Assembly (NCBI RefSeq): GCF_002920615.1
Contig: NZ_PQSU01000008.1
Coordinates: 124,001 to 188,000 of the forward strand
Direction: 5' to 3'
From: Streptomyces sp. Ru62
Lineage (GTDB): Bacteria; Actinomycetota; Actinomycetes; Streptomycetales; Streptomycetaceae
DNA: 64,000 bases
The notes under the pieces were generated by a model, which saw nothing but the letters and a program-made list of their open reading frames with translations, was not told the DNA's origin and did no database searches. The position numbers and the translations under genes were made by a program. Position 1 is the stretch's first letter. Each line of letters opens with the position of its first letter. Of the stretch, positions 16,251-24,410 are shown one piece after another.

Positions 16251-17317
16251 GCACGACGACCTCGGCGCGCACGACGCGGACGCCGGTTCCTCCCGCCACC
16301 CCCGGCGACCCCGCGGTCGCCCGCCTCGCGGCACTCACCGACCTGGTCACGCCGTACGCGATCCGCGCCGCGGCCACCCTCGGTCTGGCCGACCTCGTCG
16401 CGGAGGGCGTCACCACGGCCGACGCCCTGGCCGAACGCACCCGGAGCGACGCCGACGCCCTGCGCCGGCTCCTGGACCACCTGGCGGCCAGTGGCCTCCT
16501 CGAAGAGCCGGAGCCGGGCCGCTACGCCCTCACCGACCTCGGGTCCGTCCTGAGGAACGACCATCCCGCGCGCACCCGTGCCTGGCTGGACCTCGACGGC
16601 GGCATGGGCCGCTCCGATCTGGCGCTCAGCGGTCTGCTCACGACGGTCCGCACCGGCGAACCGGCCTACCCGGACCGGTTCGGCGCGTCCTTCTGGGAAG
16701 ACCTCGCCGCCGATCCCGCACGAGCCGCGTCCTTCGACGCCCTCATGGAGACGCACCTGGCGAACGTGGAGGCGGCGGCGGACGCCTACGACTGGAGCGG
16801 CGTCGGCCACGTGGTCGACGTGGGCGGAGGGACGGGGAAGCTGCTCACCCGCATCCTCGAAGCGCACCGCGAACTGCGCGGCACCCTGGTCGAACTCCCC
16901 GGCACCGCCGAGAACGCCCGCCGACGGCTGGCCGAGGCCGGCCTCACCGACCGCTGCACGGTGGTCCCCGGCACGTTCTTCGACCCCCTGCCCTCCGGCG
17001 CCGACGCCTACGTCCTCTCCTTCGTCCTGCACGACTGGAACGACCGGCAGGCCGCGCGGATCCTGGACCGCTGCGCCACGGCCGCCGCGCCGCACGGCCA
17101 TGTCGTGGTGATCGAACGGCTGAAGGAGGAAGGCGTCAAACAGCCGTGGGCGACCGCGATGGATCTGCGCATGCTGCTGACCGCGGGCGGCCGGGAACGC
17201 ACCCTCGACGATTACCGCGCCCTCGCGGACACGGCGGACATCACCCTGCGCACCGCCGTACAGACCTCCACGGGCGCCTCGGTACTGACGTTCACGACGG
17301 ATCGCCGAGGGGGCTGA
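16247..17317 (+). CDS. O-methyltransferase with dimerisation domain
   Basis: A 356-residue protein of the hydroxyneurosporene/caffeate-type O-methyltransferase family. The N-terminal winged-helix dimerisation region (ALTDLVTPYAIRAAATLGLADL) is followed by SAM motif HVVDVGGGTGKLL and the catalytic region VLHDWND, where His is the general base in this family. It closely resembles the C-terminal half of the fusion at 12673, including the segment before the SAM motif (DYDW/AYDWxxVGHV), so the two are likely products of a local duplication. It is the last clear biosynthetic gene on this side. Confidence 0.9.
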   Translation: MSTTTSARTTRTPVPPATPGDPAVARLAALTDLVTPYAIRAAATLGLADLVAEGVTTADALAERTRSDADALRRLLDHLAASGLLEEPEPGRYALTDLGSVLRNDHPARTRAWLDLDGGMGRSDLALSGLLTTVRTGEPAYPDRFGASFWEDLAADPARAASFDALMETHLANVEAAADAYDWSGVGHVVDVGGGTGKLLTRILEAHRELRGTLVELPGTAENARRRLAEAGLTDRCTVVPGTFFDPLPSGADAYVLSFVLHDWNDRQAARILDRCATAAAPHGHVVVIERLKEEGVKQPWATAMDLRMLLTAGGRERTLDDYRALADTADITLRTAVQTSTGASVLTFTTDRRGG

Positions 17318-17322
17318 CGGCG

Positions 17323-17631
17323 GTGCGTGCTGAGGACCGATGCGGTCGGAGCGGCACGAGGAGCAGGCTCCAGGACTGGGCGGGCCCGGTGATGCGCTGC
17401 CTCGCCGCCATGGGATCGATCTGGGTGTCCGTGCCTCTGGGCACAGCCGATGGAGGACCGGCGCCCGGTCACCCCGAACGGCTCGTCCCCAGCACGCCGT
17501 CGACCCCCGCGGAACGGGCGCTGCGACGGCAGCTCAAGGGTGTGGAGCGTGCCGCCTGGTGGTGGCACTGGTGGCACGTGGCGGACGTCCGCCGACGGCA
17601 GTCGAGTCCGGCCGCGGCCCCCAGACGGTGA
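17323..17631 (+). CDS. Small protein resembling DUF6059 family
   Basis: A 102-residue predicted protein beginning GTG five bases after the upstream stop. The middle reads AGPVMRCLAAMGSIWVSV followed by GHPERLVPSTPSTPAERALRRQL, a pattern I associate with the short DUF6059 proteins seen beside Streptomyces secondary-metabolite genes. Function is unknown. The arginine-rich tail after WWWHWWH is atypical, and the exact start (GTG 17323 or ATG 17392) is not fixed. Confidence 0.45.
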   Translation: MRAEDRCGRSGTRSRLQDWAGPVMRCLAAMGSIWVSVPLGTADGGPAPGHPERLVPSTPSTPAERALRRQLKGVERAAWWWHWWHVADVRRRQSSPAAAPRR

Positions 17632-17775
17632 CGTGCCCGCCGCCCCCGGCCCGGTCCGTCGGGGGACGCCGGCGCGGTGACCGTCTCCGCCGGGGGCGAC
17701 CGAGCTCGGTCACCCGTCCGGGCGGGTCCCGTTGTCCCTTGTCATATGTGCTCAACAGCCGAGAGGGTGCGGTCC

Positions 17776-18320
17776 ATGACGCTCGTCTTCGGTCTCCTCG
17801 CCCTGGCCGCGGTCTGCCTCGCCTGGCGGAGCGGGGTCCGCCTCCGCCGAGCGGGAGGTGCGCTCCGGATTCGTGCCCGCTTCGACCCGGCCGCCGCCCA
17901 TGGGACTGCACCGCGGCCACGGTTCATGCCGAGTTGCTCCTCCAGCACGCCTGGGCGGTGCGGGGGAGCGGATACGCACACACCGTCCCGGCCGATCGCA
18001 TGGCGCGCTTCAAGGCCCTGCTGAAGGAGGCGACACGGTCCGGCCGTGCCGCGCTCGCGCCCTCTCGTGCGGTCAAGGACGTGCTGGAGAGCGTCGCCCG
18101 GTCACTCGACCAGGCCCCCGGCCACGACGAGCACCTGCCGTGGCTGCGCCATCTGCCTGCCCACCACCTGGTCGAAGCGCGATGCCACGAGGCCGCGCCG
18201 GAACAGTTCCGGCGGATCGGCCCGTGGTGCGGTGCGGAAGCCTGGACGAAGCACCGCGATCCGGTCGCGGCCTCCGACCGGGCCCGGGCCGTCGCGGCGA
18301 CACGATCCCGACGGAGCTGA
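17776..18320 (+). pseudogene. Frameshifted small membrane-anchored hypothetical protein
   Basis: ATG at 17776 with GAGAGGG eight bases upstream begins MTLVFGLLALAAVCLAWRSG, a clear N-terminal membrane segment, in one frame. From about 17900 the coding character moves to another frame: VHAELLLQHAWAVRGSG, then a long amphipathic helical stretch ending near HLVEARCHEAAP, stop at 18320. A single-base shift between 17880 and 17930 would join them into one protein of about 180 residues. It may be a true mutation or a sequencing error. No function is recognisable. Confidence 0.4.
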
Positions 18321-18381
18321 CGCGGAGCGGGGCTCGCGGGCGCGTGGCCGACAGCGTCGGCAGACGACCGCTCGTCGCCGC

Positions 18382-19398
18382 TCAGCCGGGGAAGCGTCCC
18401 GAGGCGCGGAGCGTCCAGCGTCGTTCGGCGTAGGCGAGGTCGTCGCGCCACAGGCGCGCCGAGGCCGCGCGCACGAGCGGTCGCAGCAGCGGCGCCGCAC
18501 GGCGGACGACGGCGAAGCCCAGCCGGTCGGAGGCGGCCACCACCGCCTCGGTCACCGTGGTCCGCGGCCGGCCCGACCGGTCGGGACCGAGTGGCGTGGC
18601 GTGGGTCTCGACGACGGAACCCGCCCCCTCACCCTCGGTGATGCGCATGACGACCGTGCGCGGCTCCGGGGCGGTGAACACGGCGCGGACGGGTACGACC
18701 AGGCGCCCCGCCACCTTGAAGGAGACGTCGACGGTGAAGGCGTCCTCGGTGCCGCTCCCGGAGCCGTCGGGTGATCCGACCACCGTGAGGTCGACGAACG
18801 AGTACGGGTGCAACCACGCACCGTGCCACGGGTCCAGACGGTTGGCCACCACGTCCTCGACCTCGCAGACCCCCGTGCCGGTGTAGACGGCTGCCAGCGC
18901 GCGTGCCCGCTCCGGCCGCCGCACGACGACCGGCGCGTCCGACGGGGGCTCACCGCCCACCGCGTCCAGCCGGACCCACAGCAGCAGGCCGTCGTCGTGC
19001 ACCGGCAGCGGAGCCCAGCCGGCGTAGGGGGTGCCGTCCAGGGCCAGCCCGTGCCAGTGGCACACCAGGGTGCCGCACCGAACCGGACTGTCCCGCAACG
19101 GTGCCCCGAGATGGGGACAGACACCGGGGCCGGCCACCGGACGGCCATCCGGACCGCGCCACACGACCACCTCCTGACCCGCCACGGTTCCCGCGAGCGG
19201 ACGGTCGTCGCGCAGAACGCCCGACGCACCGACGACGTACCAGTTGCCGGACGGCCGGGCCCGCGCCCGTTCCAACGCCTCCGCGATCACGCCCGGCCCG
19301 GCGTCGCGCCAGGTCGGCCGCTGACGCTCCCACGGCACCGGCCGTCGGCGCAGCGACAGCGGAAGACGACCGCGCCGGACCGGTGGGACGGGGTTCAC
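18382..19398 (-). CDS. Rieske 2Fe-2S protein (DUF5914-like) of the carotenoid cluster
   Basis: A 338-residue protein. A Rieske centre is formed by Cys94-x-His96 (CPHLG) and Cys113-x2-His116 (CHWHG). The C-terminal half (residues 150-338) resembles the DUF5914-type domain commonly found with carotenoid genes in Streptomyces. The N-terminus lacks a signal. GTG 19398 overlaps the crtB stop (GTGA), with GGAGG upstream, so it is coupled to crtB. By analogy with other Rieske oxygenases it may hydroxylate or oxidise a carotenoid, but its terminal oxygenase iron site was not identified, so the reaction is unknown. Confidence 0.8.
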   Translation of the reverse strand: MNPVPPVRRGRLPLSLRRRPVPWERQRPTWRDAGPGVIAEALERARARPSGNWYVVGASGVLRDDRPLAGTVAGQEVVVWRGPDGRPVAGPGVCPHLGAPLRDSPVRCGTLVCHWHGLALDGTPYAGWAPLPVHDDGLLLWVRLDAVGGEPPSDAPVVVRRPERARALAAVYTGTGVCEVEDVVANRLDPWHGAWLHPYSFVDLTVVGSPDGSGSGTEDAFTVDVSFKVAGRLVVPVRAVFTAPEPRTVVMRITEGEGAGSVVETHATPLGPDRSGRPRTTVTEAVVAASDRLGFAVVRRAAPLLRPLVRAASARLWRDDLAYAERRWTLRASGRFPG

Positions 19399-20417
19399 CC
19401 GACCTCCGCCGCGGCCGGTGGGCAGGGTCCGCCGAGCACCGGGGCGGGCAGCGGACGCGGTGCCCCGGGTCGCCGGGAGGAACGCCCGGCGCGCAGCCGC
19501 GCGGTGACCGCCCGCACGAGGCCGTCCGCGGCGACCGCCGCGCGCCGCCGGCGCGGGACCACCGCGCGGCGGTGCAGCACCGAGTAACCGTCCTGGGCGA
19601 CCGCGTCCAGGATGCCGCCGTACAGGACGAACGCGGTGCGGATACAGGGACGGGAGACCGGGTCCAGCATGCCGAGGCCGGGGAGCGCCTCCCGGTAGAC
19701 ACCGCGCGTCAGCGCCTCGAACTCGCGCAGCGCGGCCGTGATGCGAGGCTCGTGCCGGCCGGTGTCCCGGCTCCACCGCAGCAGTTCCCGGTCCACTCCG
19801 TGGCCCGCGAGGAGGTCGGCGGGCAGATAGACGCGGCCCCGGTCCAGGTCCTCGCCCACGTCCCGGAGGAAGTTGCTGAGCTGGAAGGCGACACCCAGCG
19901 CCGCCGCGTACGGCGCGGCCTCCTCGCGCGGCACCACGGTGCCCAGCACCGGCAGCATCTGCAGTCCGATCACCGCGGCCGAGCCGTGCATGTAGCCGCG
20001 CAGGTCGGCGTAGGTGGCGTAGTCGGTCACCGTGAGATCCGAGCTCATCGCGGACATGAAGTCATGGAACAACGCGTGCTCGATGCCGTACCGGTGCGCG
20101 GTGTCGGCGAGCGCCAGGACCACCGGCTCGTCACCGCGCCCGTACCGCAGTCCGTCCTCCAGGCTCCGCCGCAGTTCCGCCAGGGCCGCCGCCCGCCGCC
20201 CGGTGTCCGCGCCGGTGCCGAAGGAGTCGACGATGTCGTCGGCCCAGCGGGCGAAGCCGTACAGAGCGTGCACGGCGGGCCTGCGTTCGACGGGCAGCAG
20301 CCGGGTGGCGAGGAAGTACGTCCTGCCGTGCCGCGCGTTCAGAGCACGGCAGTGCCGGTACGCCGCGCGCAGCGCCGGATCACCGATCCCCGCCGCGCGC
20401 AGTTCGCGGTCCGTCAT
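19395..20417 (-). CDS. crtB: Phytoene synthase
   Basis: A 340-residue head-to-head prenyl synthase that condenses two geranylgeranyl diphosphates to phytoene. Both Asp-rich Mg-diphosphate motifs are present: ARWADDIVD (about residue 56) and [18 protein letters not shown] (about residue 185). The [13 protein letters not shown] segment matches the trans-isoprenyl synthase signature. ATG 20417 overlaps the crtI stop (ATGA). The C-terminal 50 residues are Arg/Pro-rich and likely disordered. Confidence 0.95.
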   Translation of the reverse strand: MTDRELRAAGIGDPALRAAYRHCRALNARHGRTYFLATRLLPVERRPAVHALYGFARWADDIVDSFGTGADTGRRAAALAELRRSLEDGLRYGRGDEPVVLALADTAHRYGIEHALFHDFMSAMSSDLTVTDYATYADLRGYMHGSAAVIGLQMLPVLGTVVPREEAAPYAAALGVAFQLSNFLRDVGEDLDRGRVYLPADLLAGHGVDRELLRWSRDTGRHEPRITAALREFEALTRGVYREALPGLGMLDPVSRPCIRTAFVLYGGILDAVAQDGYSVLHRRAVVPRRRRAAVAADGLVRAVTARLRAGRSSRRPGAPRPLPAPVLGGPCPPAAAEVG

Positions 20418-21955
20418 GTGGTGGTCTCCTTCACGCGCAGGGGAGGGACGGGGGGCCGGGAGGGTGCGGGACGCGGCGGACCGGTGATCCGCGCGGCGGC
20501 GAGCTTCCCGGACAGCAGCACGGTCGGCACGCCGACGCCCGGCGTGGTGCCGCAGCCGGCGAGGACGGCGTTCTCGGTGCCCCGCACGAGGTTCCGCGGC
20601 CGGAACGGCCCCGTCTGGGCGAAGGTGTGGGCGGCCGAGAAGGGGGTGCCCGCGGCGTGACCCGCGGCCCGCCAGTCGGCCGGGGTGACGAGACACTCCT
20701 CCTCGACGGCGGCCTCGATGCCGTGCAGACCCCGCCGCTCCAGCTCCCGCAGCAGCGTCCGGCGGTAGCGGGGGCCGAGTTCGCGCCAGGCGCCGGCATC
20801 CGGCCCGATGTCGGTGTTGGGGCAGGGCGCGAGGATGTAGTGCAGATGGCGGCCCGGCGGTGCGAGCCGGGGATCGGTGGCGGTGGGCCGGGTGACGAGC
20901 AGGGAGGGATCGCTCATCAGCCTGCCGGTGCGCGTGAGTTCGGTGAACGTGGTGTGCCAGGCCGCGCCGAAGAACAGCGTGTGGTGGGCCAGTCGGGGCC
21001 AGGTGCGGTCCGTTCCGGCGTGCAGCACCACGGCGGACGGTGAGTGCCGCAGGCGCAGCGGACGCCGGGGGGAACGGCCGAGGAGCCGGTAGGCGACCGG
21101 CAGGTCCGGGGTGAGCACGACGGCGTCGCAGGGGATGCGGTCCTGGTCCGTGACGACGGCGGTGACGCGCCCGCCCGAGCGTTCCAGACGGGTCACCCGC
21201 TGCCCGTACCGTAGGTCGGCGCCCGCCTCGGCGGCGGCGTCCGCCATGGCCCGCGGCAGGGCGTGCACGCCGCCCCGCGGGAAGTACACGCCCGCGACGG
21301 TGTCCATGTAGGCGATGACCGCGTACGCGGCCAGCGCGCGGGCGGGCGGCACACCCGCGTACAGCGCCTGGAAGGAGAAGACCCGGCGCAGCCGTTCGTC
21401 CTTCAGGAAACGCCCGATCCGGGCGTCCAGCCGGCCGAAGCCGCCGAGCGCGGCCAGCCGGGCCAGGTCGGTGTTCAGCAGGTTGAGCGGGGAGTCGAAG
21501 TTGGCGTCGATGAAACGGCGCATCTGCGCCCGGTGCAGCTTGCCCAGCCAGTCGCGCAGCCGCCGGTACCCCGCCGCCTCACCGGGACCGGCGAAGCGCT
21601 CCACCTCCGCCGCCATCGCGTCGGCGTCGGTGTGGACGTCGAGCGTGCTGCCGTCCGCGAAGCGGGCCCGGTAGGCCGGGTGCAGGGGGATCAGTTCCAC
21701 CCTGCGGTGCAGGCTGTCGCCGACGGCCGCGAAGGCTTCGTCGGCGAGTTCGGGCATGGTCAGCACGGTGGGACCGGTGTCGACCCGGTAGCCCCCGAGG
21801 TCCAGGCGTCCGGCCCGGCCGCCGGGCAGGGCGTCCCGCTCGAGGACGGTGACACGTCGACCGGCGCCCAGCAGGTGCAGGGCGGCCGACAGCCCGGCGA
21901 GGCCGGCCCCCACGACGACGACGTGGTCGGTGCGTCCGGGCAACGTGCGCGTCAC
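20414..21955 (-). CDS. crtI: Phytoene desaturase
   Basis: A 513-residue FAD-dependent desaturase converting phytoene to lycopene. The N-terminal motif [21 protein letters not shown] is the dinucleotide-binding fold, and the C-terminal [22 protein letters not shown] is the bacterial phytoene dehydrogenase signature. GTG 21955 overlaps the stop of a short upstream ORF (GTGA), so translation is probably coupled to it. It is the first enzyme gene of the leftward crtI-crtB-Rieske operon. Confidence 0.95.
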   Translation of the reverse strand: MTRTLPGRTDHVVVVGAGLAGLSAALHLLGAGRRVTVLERDALPGGRAGRLDLGGYRVDTGPTVLTMPELADEAFAAVGDSLHRRVELIPLHPAYRARFADGSTLDVHTDADAMAAEVERFAGPGEAAGYRRLRDWLGKLHRAQMRRFIDANFDSPLNLLNTDLARLAALGGFGRLDARIGRFLKDERLRRVFSFQALYAGVPPARALAAYAVIAYMDTVAGVYFPRGGVHALPRAMADAAAEAGADLRYGQRVTRLERSGGRVTAVVTDQDRIPCDAVVLTPDLPVAYRLLGRSPRRPLRLRHSPSAVVLHAGTDRTWPRLAHHTLFFGAAWHTTFTELTRTGRLMSDPSLLVTRPTATDPRLAPPGRHLHYILAPCPNTDIGPDAGAWRELGPRYRRTLLRELERRGLHGIEAAVEEECLVTPADWRAAGHAAGTPFSAAHTFAQTGPFRPRNLVRGTENAVLAGCGTTPGVGVPTVLLSGKLAAARITGPPRPAPSRPPVPPLRVKETTT

Positions 21956-22206
21956 CGGCCGGCCTCCTGCGCGCCGGAGCCCGCCGGCGACGGGCTCCCT
22001 GCGGATGCCAGGTCCTGTCCTCGGCCCCGACCCGGCCCGGGGCGGGGGTGCCTATCGGCCGTCGCGTCACCGGTGGCGGAGGCGGGCGGCGGGCTCCCTG
22101 CGGATGCCTCCCGGCGCACCCGGACGGGGGATCCCGACGGCAGGGCCGGGCGCGGGGCGGGCGGTGGCGTGACTGCATGGTGTTCCTTCGCCTGTGTGGG
22201 GCGCAT
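21952..22206 (-). CDS. Short low-complexity ORF in the usual crtE position
   Basis: An 84-residue ORF, MRPTQAKEHHAV followed by Pro/Ala/Gly/Arg-rich sequence with no recognisable domain. It has a proper Shine-Dalgarno (AGGA, 5 bases before ATG) and its stop overlaps the crtI start, exactly as a crtE gene would in related clusters. A 19-base direct repeat inside it, 99 bases apart, duplicates the codons for ASAGSP. It may be a leader that couples translation of crtI, or what remains after crtE was lost. No GGPP synthase motifs (DDxxD) are present. Confidence 0.45.
   Translation of the reverse strand: MRPTQAKEHHAVTPPPAPRPALPSGSPVRVRREASAGSPPPASATGDATADRHPRPGPGRGRGQDLASAGSPSPAGSGAQEAGR
21991..22108. 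repeat. 19-base direct repeat, two copies 99 bases apart
   Basis: CGGGCTCCCTGCGGATGCC occurs at 21991-22009 and 22090-22108. The 99-base period keeps the reading frame of the short ORF upstream of crtI. It could be a duplication scar or a hotspot for deletion by slippage. Confidence 0.8.
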
Positions 22207-22436
22207 CCTGTTCCTCTCGTCGTGGTCACCAGCGGTCCGTCACCACGTCTCCGCCGCGTGCACCGGGCGGGCCCGCGGCACCGGCCTCGGCGCGGCCGGC
22301 CGTCTGCGGCGATGCCTTCCACATCGCCGACCCGTCGTGACCCCCGTGTGCCGCATCCGGGTGACCCGCGTCCGTGCGGGCACGTCGGCGGGAAGAGACG
22401 CAGGGCACGTGCACGCACAGCACGGAAGGAGCCGAC

Positions 22437-23624
22437 GTGTTCGAGGCGGAGGTGGCCGTTCTGGGCGGCGGAGCCGCCGGCCTGTCCCTGGCCCACCGTC
22501 TGGCCGGGCACGCGCGGGGGCTGCGGACGCCGTCCGTCGTCCTGGTGGACGCGCCGCCGGGCCCTCTGCGCGCGCCGCGCCGCACCTGGTGCTTCTGGGA
22601 GCCGGGCCACGGGCGCTTCGACGGCGCCCTGACGGCCTCCTGGGGGCGCCTGCGCGTACGGCCCCCCACGGGCGAGCCGATCGAAGGGAACCTGGCGCCG
22701 CTGCGCTACAAGATGATCCGGTCCGACGACTTCGAGGGCCTGGTCGGGCGGGACCTGGCGCGCAGCCCGAACGTGCGGCGGCTGGAGGCCACCGTCGAGA
22801 CGGTGGAGGACGTCGAGGGCGGAGCCCGCGTCCTGGCGCGGGGCGCCGACGGAGAGGCCCGGGTGCTCACCGCCCGCTGGGTGTTCGACTCCCGGCCGCC
22901 CGGCAGCCTGCCCGCCGCCCGCACCACACTGCTCCAGCACTTCCACGGCTGGTTCGTCCGCACCGCACGACCGGTCTTCGACCCCGGCACCGTCGACCTC
23001 ATGGACTTCCGCACCCCGCAGCCCGCCGACGGCCTCTCGTTCGGCTACGTCCTGCCCGTCGGACCGCACCAGGCCCTCGTCGAGTACACCGAGTTCTCAC
23101 CCCGGGCACTCACCACCGCCGGTTACGAGGCGGCGGTGCGGCACTACGTCGACGACGTGCTGCGCCTCGGCGACACACAGGTCCTCGCCACCGAGAAGGG
23201 CGTCATCCCGATGACGGACGCGCCGATGCCCCGGCAGGTGGGAGCCTCCGTCTTCCGCATCGGTGCCGCAGGCGGCGCCACCCGCCCGTCCACCGGCTAC
23301 ACCTTCGCCGGTCTGCAACGCCAGACGCGGTCCGTCGCCGCCGCCCTGCGCCGGGGACACCGGCCGGTGCCGCCTCCCGCCCACTCCGCCCGGTCCCGCG
23401 CCATGGACGCCGTACTGCTGCGGGCCCTTGCCACCGGCCGGGTCGACGGTCCCGCACTGTTCTGCGGCCTGTTCGCCCACGTACCCGCCCCGAGGCTGCT
23501 GCGCTTCCTCGACGGACGCACCCGCCTGCGCGAGGACCTGGCCATCGGCCTGCGCACCCCGGTCGGTCCGATGCTCCGGTCGGCGCTCGAACTGCCCCTC
23601 CTGCCCCGCCGCCCCTTCGACTGA
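22437..23624 (+). CDS. crtY: Lycopene beta-cyclase (CrtY type)
   Basis: A 395-residue flavoprotein of the CrtY/LcyB family. It has the N-terminal dinucleotide motif AVLGGGAAGLSLAHRL, RRTWCFWEPG near residue 45, the conserved FVEYTEFSP-like segment (ALVEYTEFSP) and GAAGGATRPSTGYTF, which matches the GGxTxPSTGYxF cyclase signature. It cyclises both ends of lycopene to beta-carotene. GTG 22437 follows GGAAGGAG. It starts the rightward crtY-crtT-crtU operon, divergent from crtI. Confidence 0.94.
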   Translation: MFEAEVAVLGGGAAGLSLAHRLAGHARGLRTPSVVLVDAPPGPLRAPRRTWCFWEPGHGRFDGALTASWGRLRVRPPTGEPIEGNLAPLRYKMIRSDDFEGLVGRDLARSPNVRRLEATVETVEDVEGGARVLARGADGEARVLTARWVFDSRPPGSLPAARTTLLQHFHGWFVRTARPVFDPGTVDLMDFRTPQPADGLSFGYVLPVGPHQALVEYTEFSPRALTTAGYEAAVRHYVDDVLRLGDTQVLATEKGVIPMTDAPMPRQVGASVFRIGAAGGATRPSTGYTFAGLQRQTRSVAAALRRGHRPVPPPAHSARSRAMDAVLLRALATGRVDGPALFCGLFAHVPAPRLLRFLDGRTRLREDLAIGLRTPVGPMLRSALELPLLPRRPFD

Positions 23625-23690
23625 CCCACCGGTCCCGCTTCGCCGCCCCCGCGACTGATCACCCCCCGACCGCACCGACCTGGAGACCGC

Positions 23691-24410
23691 ATGACGCTGC
23701 TGCGCGACGAGGACCTCACCGCCGCGTTCGACCACGCCGCCCGCGGCTACGACGCGCTGGTGGCCGCCAACCCCGGTTATCACGCCCACCTCCGGCGCTC
23801 CGTACGCCGTCTCGGCCTGCCCGGGTCCGGAGCGGGCCTGCGCCTGCTGGACCTCGGCTGCGGTACAGGCGCCTCGACGGCCGCGCTCCGCGCCGTCCTG
23901 CCGGCCGCGCACATCACCGCCGTCGACGCCTCCGCCGGCATGCTGCGGCGGGCCGCCGCCAAGCCCTGGGCGGACGAGGTGACCTTCGTGCGGGCACCGG
24001 CGGAACGCCTGGCCGAGGCAGGGGTGACCGGTCCGTTCGACGCGGTCTTCGCCGCCTACCTGCTGCGCAACGTCGCCGATCCCGACGCCGTCCTCACCGC
24101 CGTACGGGACCTGCTCGTCGCCGGTGGCCGGCTCGGCGTGCACGAGTACACCCTCAGCGGCCGACGCGTCGACCGAGCGGTGTGGAGCCTGGTGTGCCGC
24201 GGCCTCGTACAGCCCGTGGCGTCCGCCCTCGGGGACGGCGGGCTGTACCGCCATCTGTGGCGCAGCGTCATCGAGTTCGACACCGTCGAACGCTTCGCCG
24301 CGCGCGTCCGCGCGGCCGGCTTCGAACGCGTCCGGGCCCTGCCCCTGCCGGGCTGGCAGACCGGCATCACCCACACCTTCGTCGCACGGCGCGCGGAGCG
24401 CGCGCGATGA
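23691..24410 (+). CDS. crtT: Methyltransferase of the carotenoid cluster
   Basis: A 239-residue class I SAM methyltransferase with motif LLDLGCGTGASTAAL (about residue 52), TAVDASAGML and AYLLRNVADPDAVL, the last being typical of the UbiE/MenG-like group. It lies between crtY and crtU, where CrtT is found in S. griseus and S. coelicolor. Its precise role in carotenoid formation is not settled there either. Its stop overlaps the crtU start (ATGA). Confidence 0.88.
   Translation: MTLLRDEDLTAAFDHAARGYDALVAANPGYHAHLRRSVRRLGLPGSGAGLRLLDLGCGTGASTAALRAVLPAAHITAVDASAGMLRRAAAKPWADEVTFVRAPAERLAEAGVTGPFDAVFAAYLLRNVADPDAVLTAVRDLLVAGGRLGVHEYTLSGRRVDRAVWSLVCRGLVQPVASALGDGGLYRHLWRSVIEFDTVERFAARVRAAGFERVRALPLPGWQTGITHTFVARRAERAR

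Noticed and set aside
1..17317. Assigning the cluster directly to yatakemycin, CC-1065 or duocarmycin
   Set aside because: No radical SAM cyclopropanase or other diagnostic core gene is inside the window; only the resistance logic is shared.
21263..24406. Huge + strand ORF extending upstream of crtU through crtI and crtY
   Set aside because: Antisense or off-frame to intact crt genes; CrtU similarity starts only at 24407.
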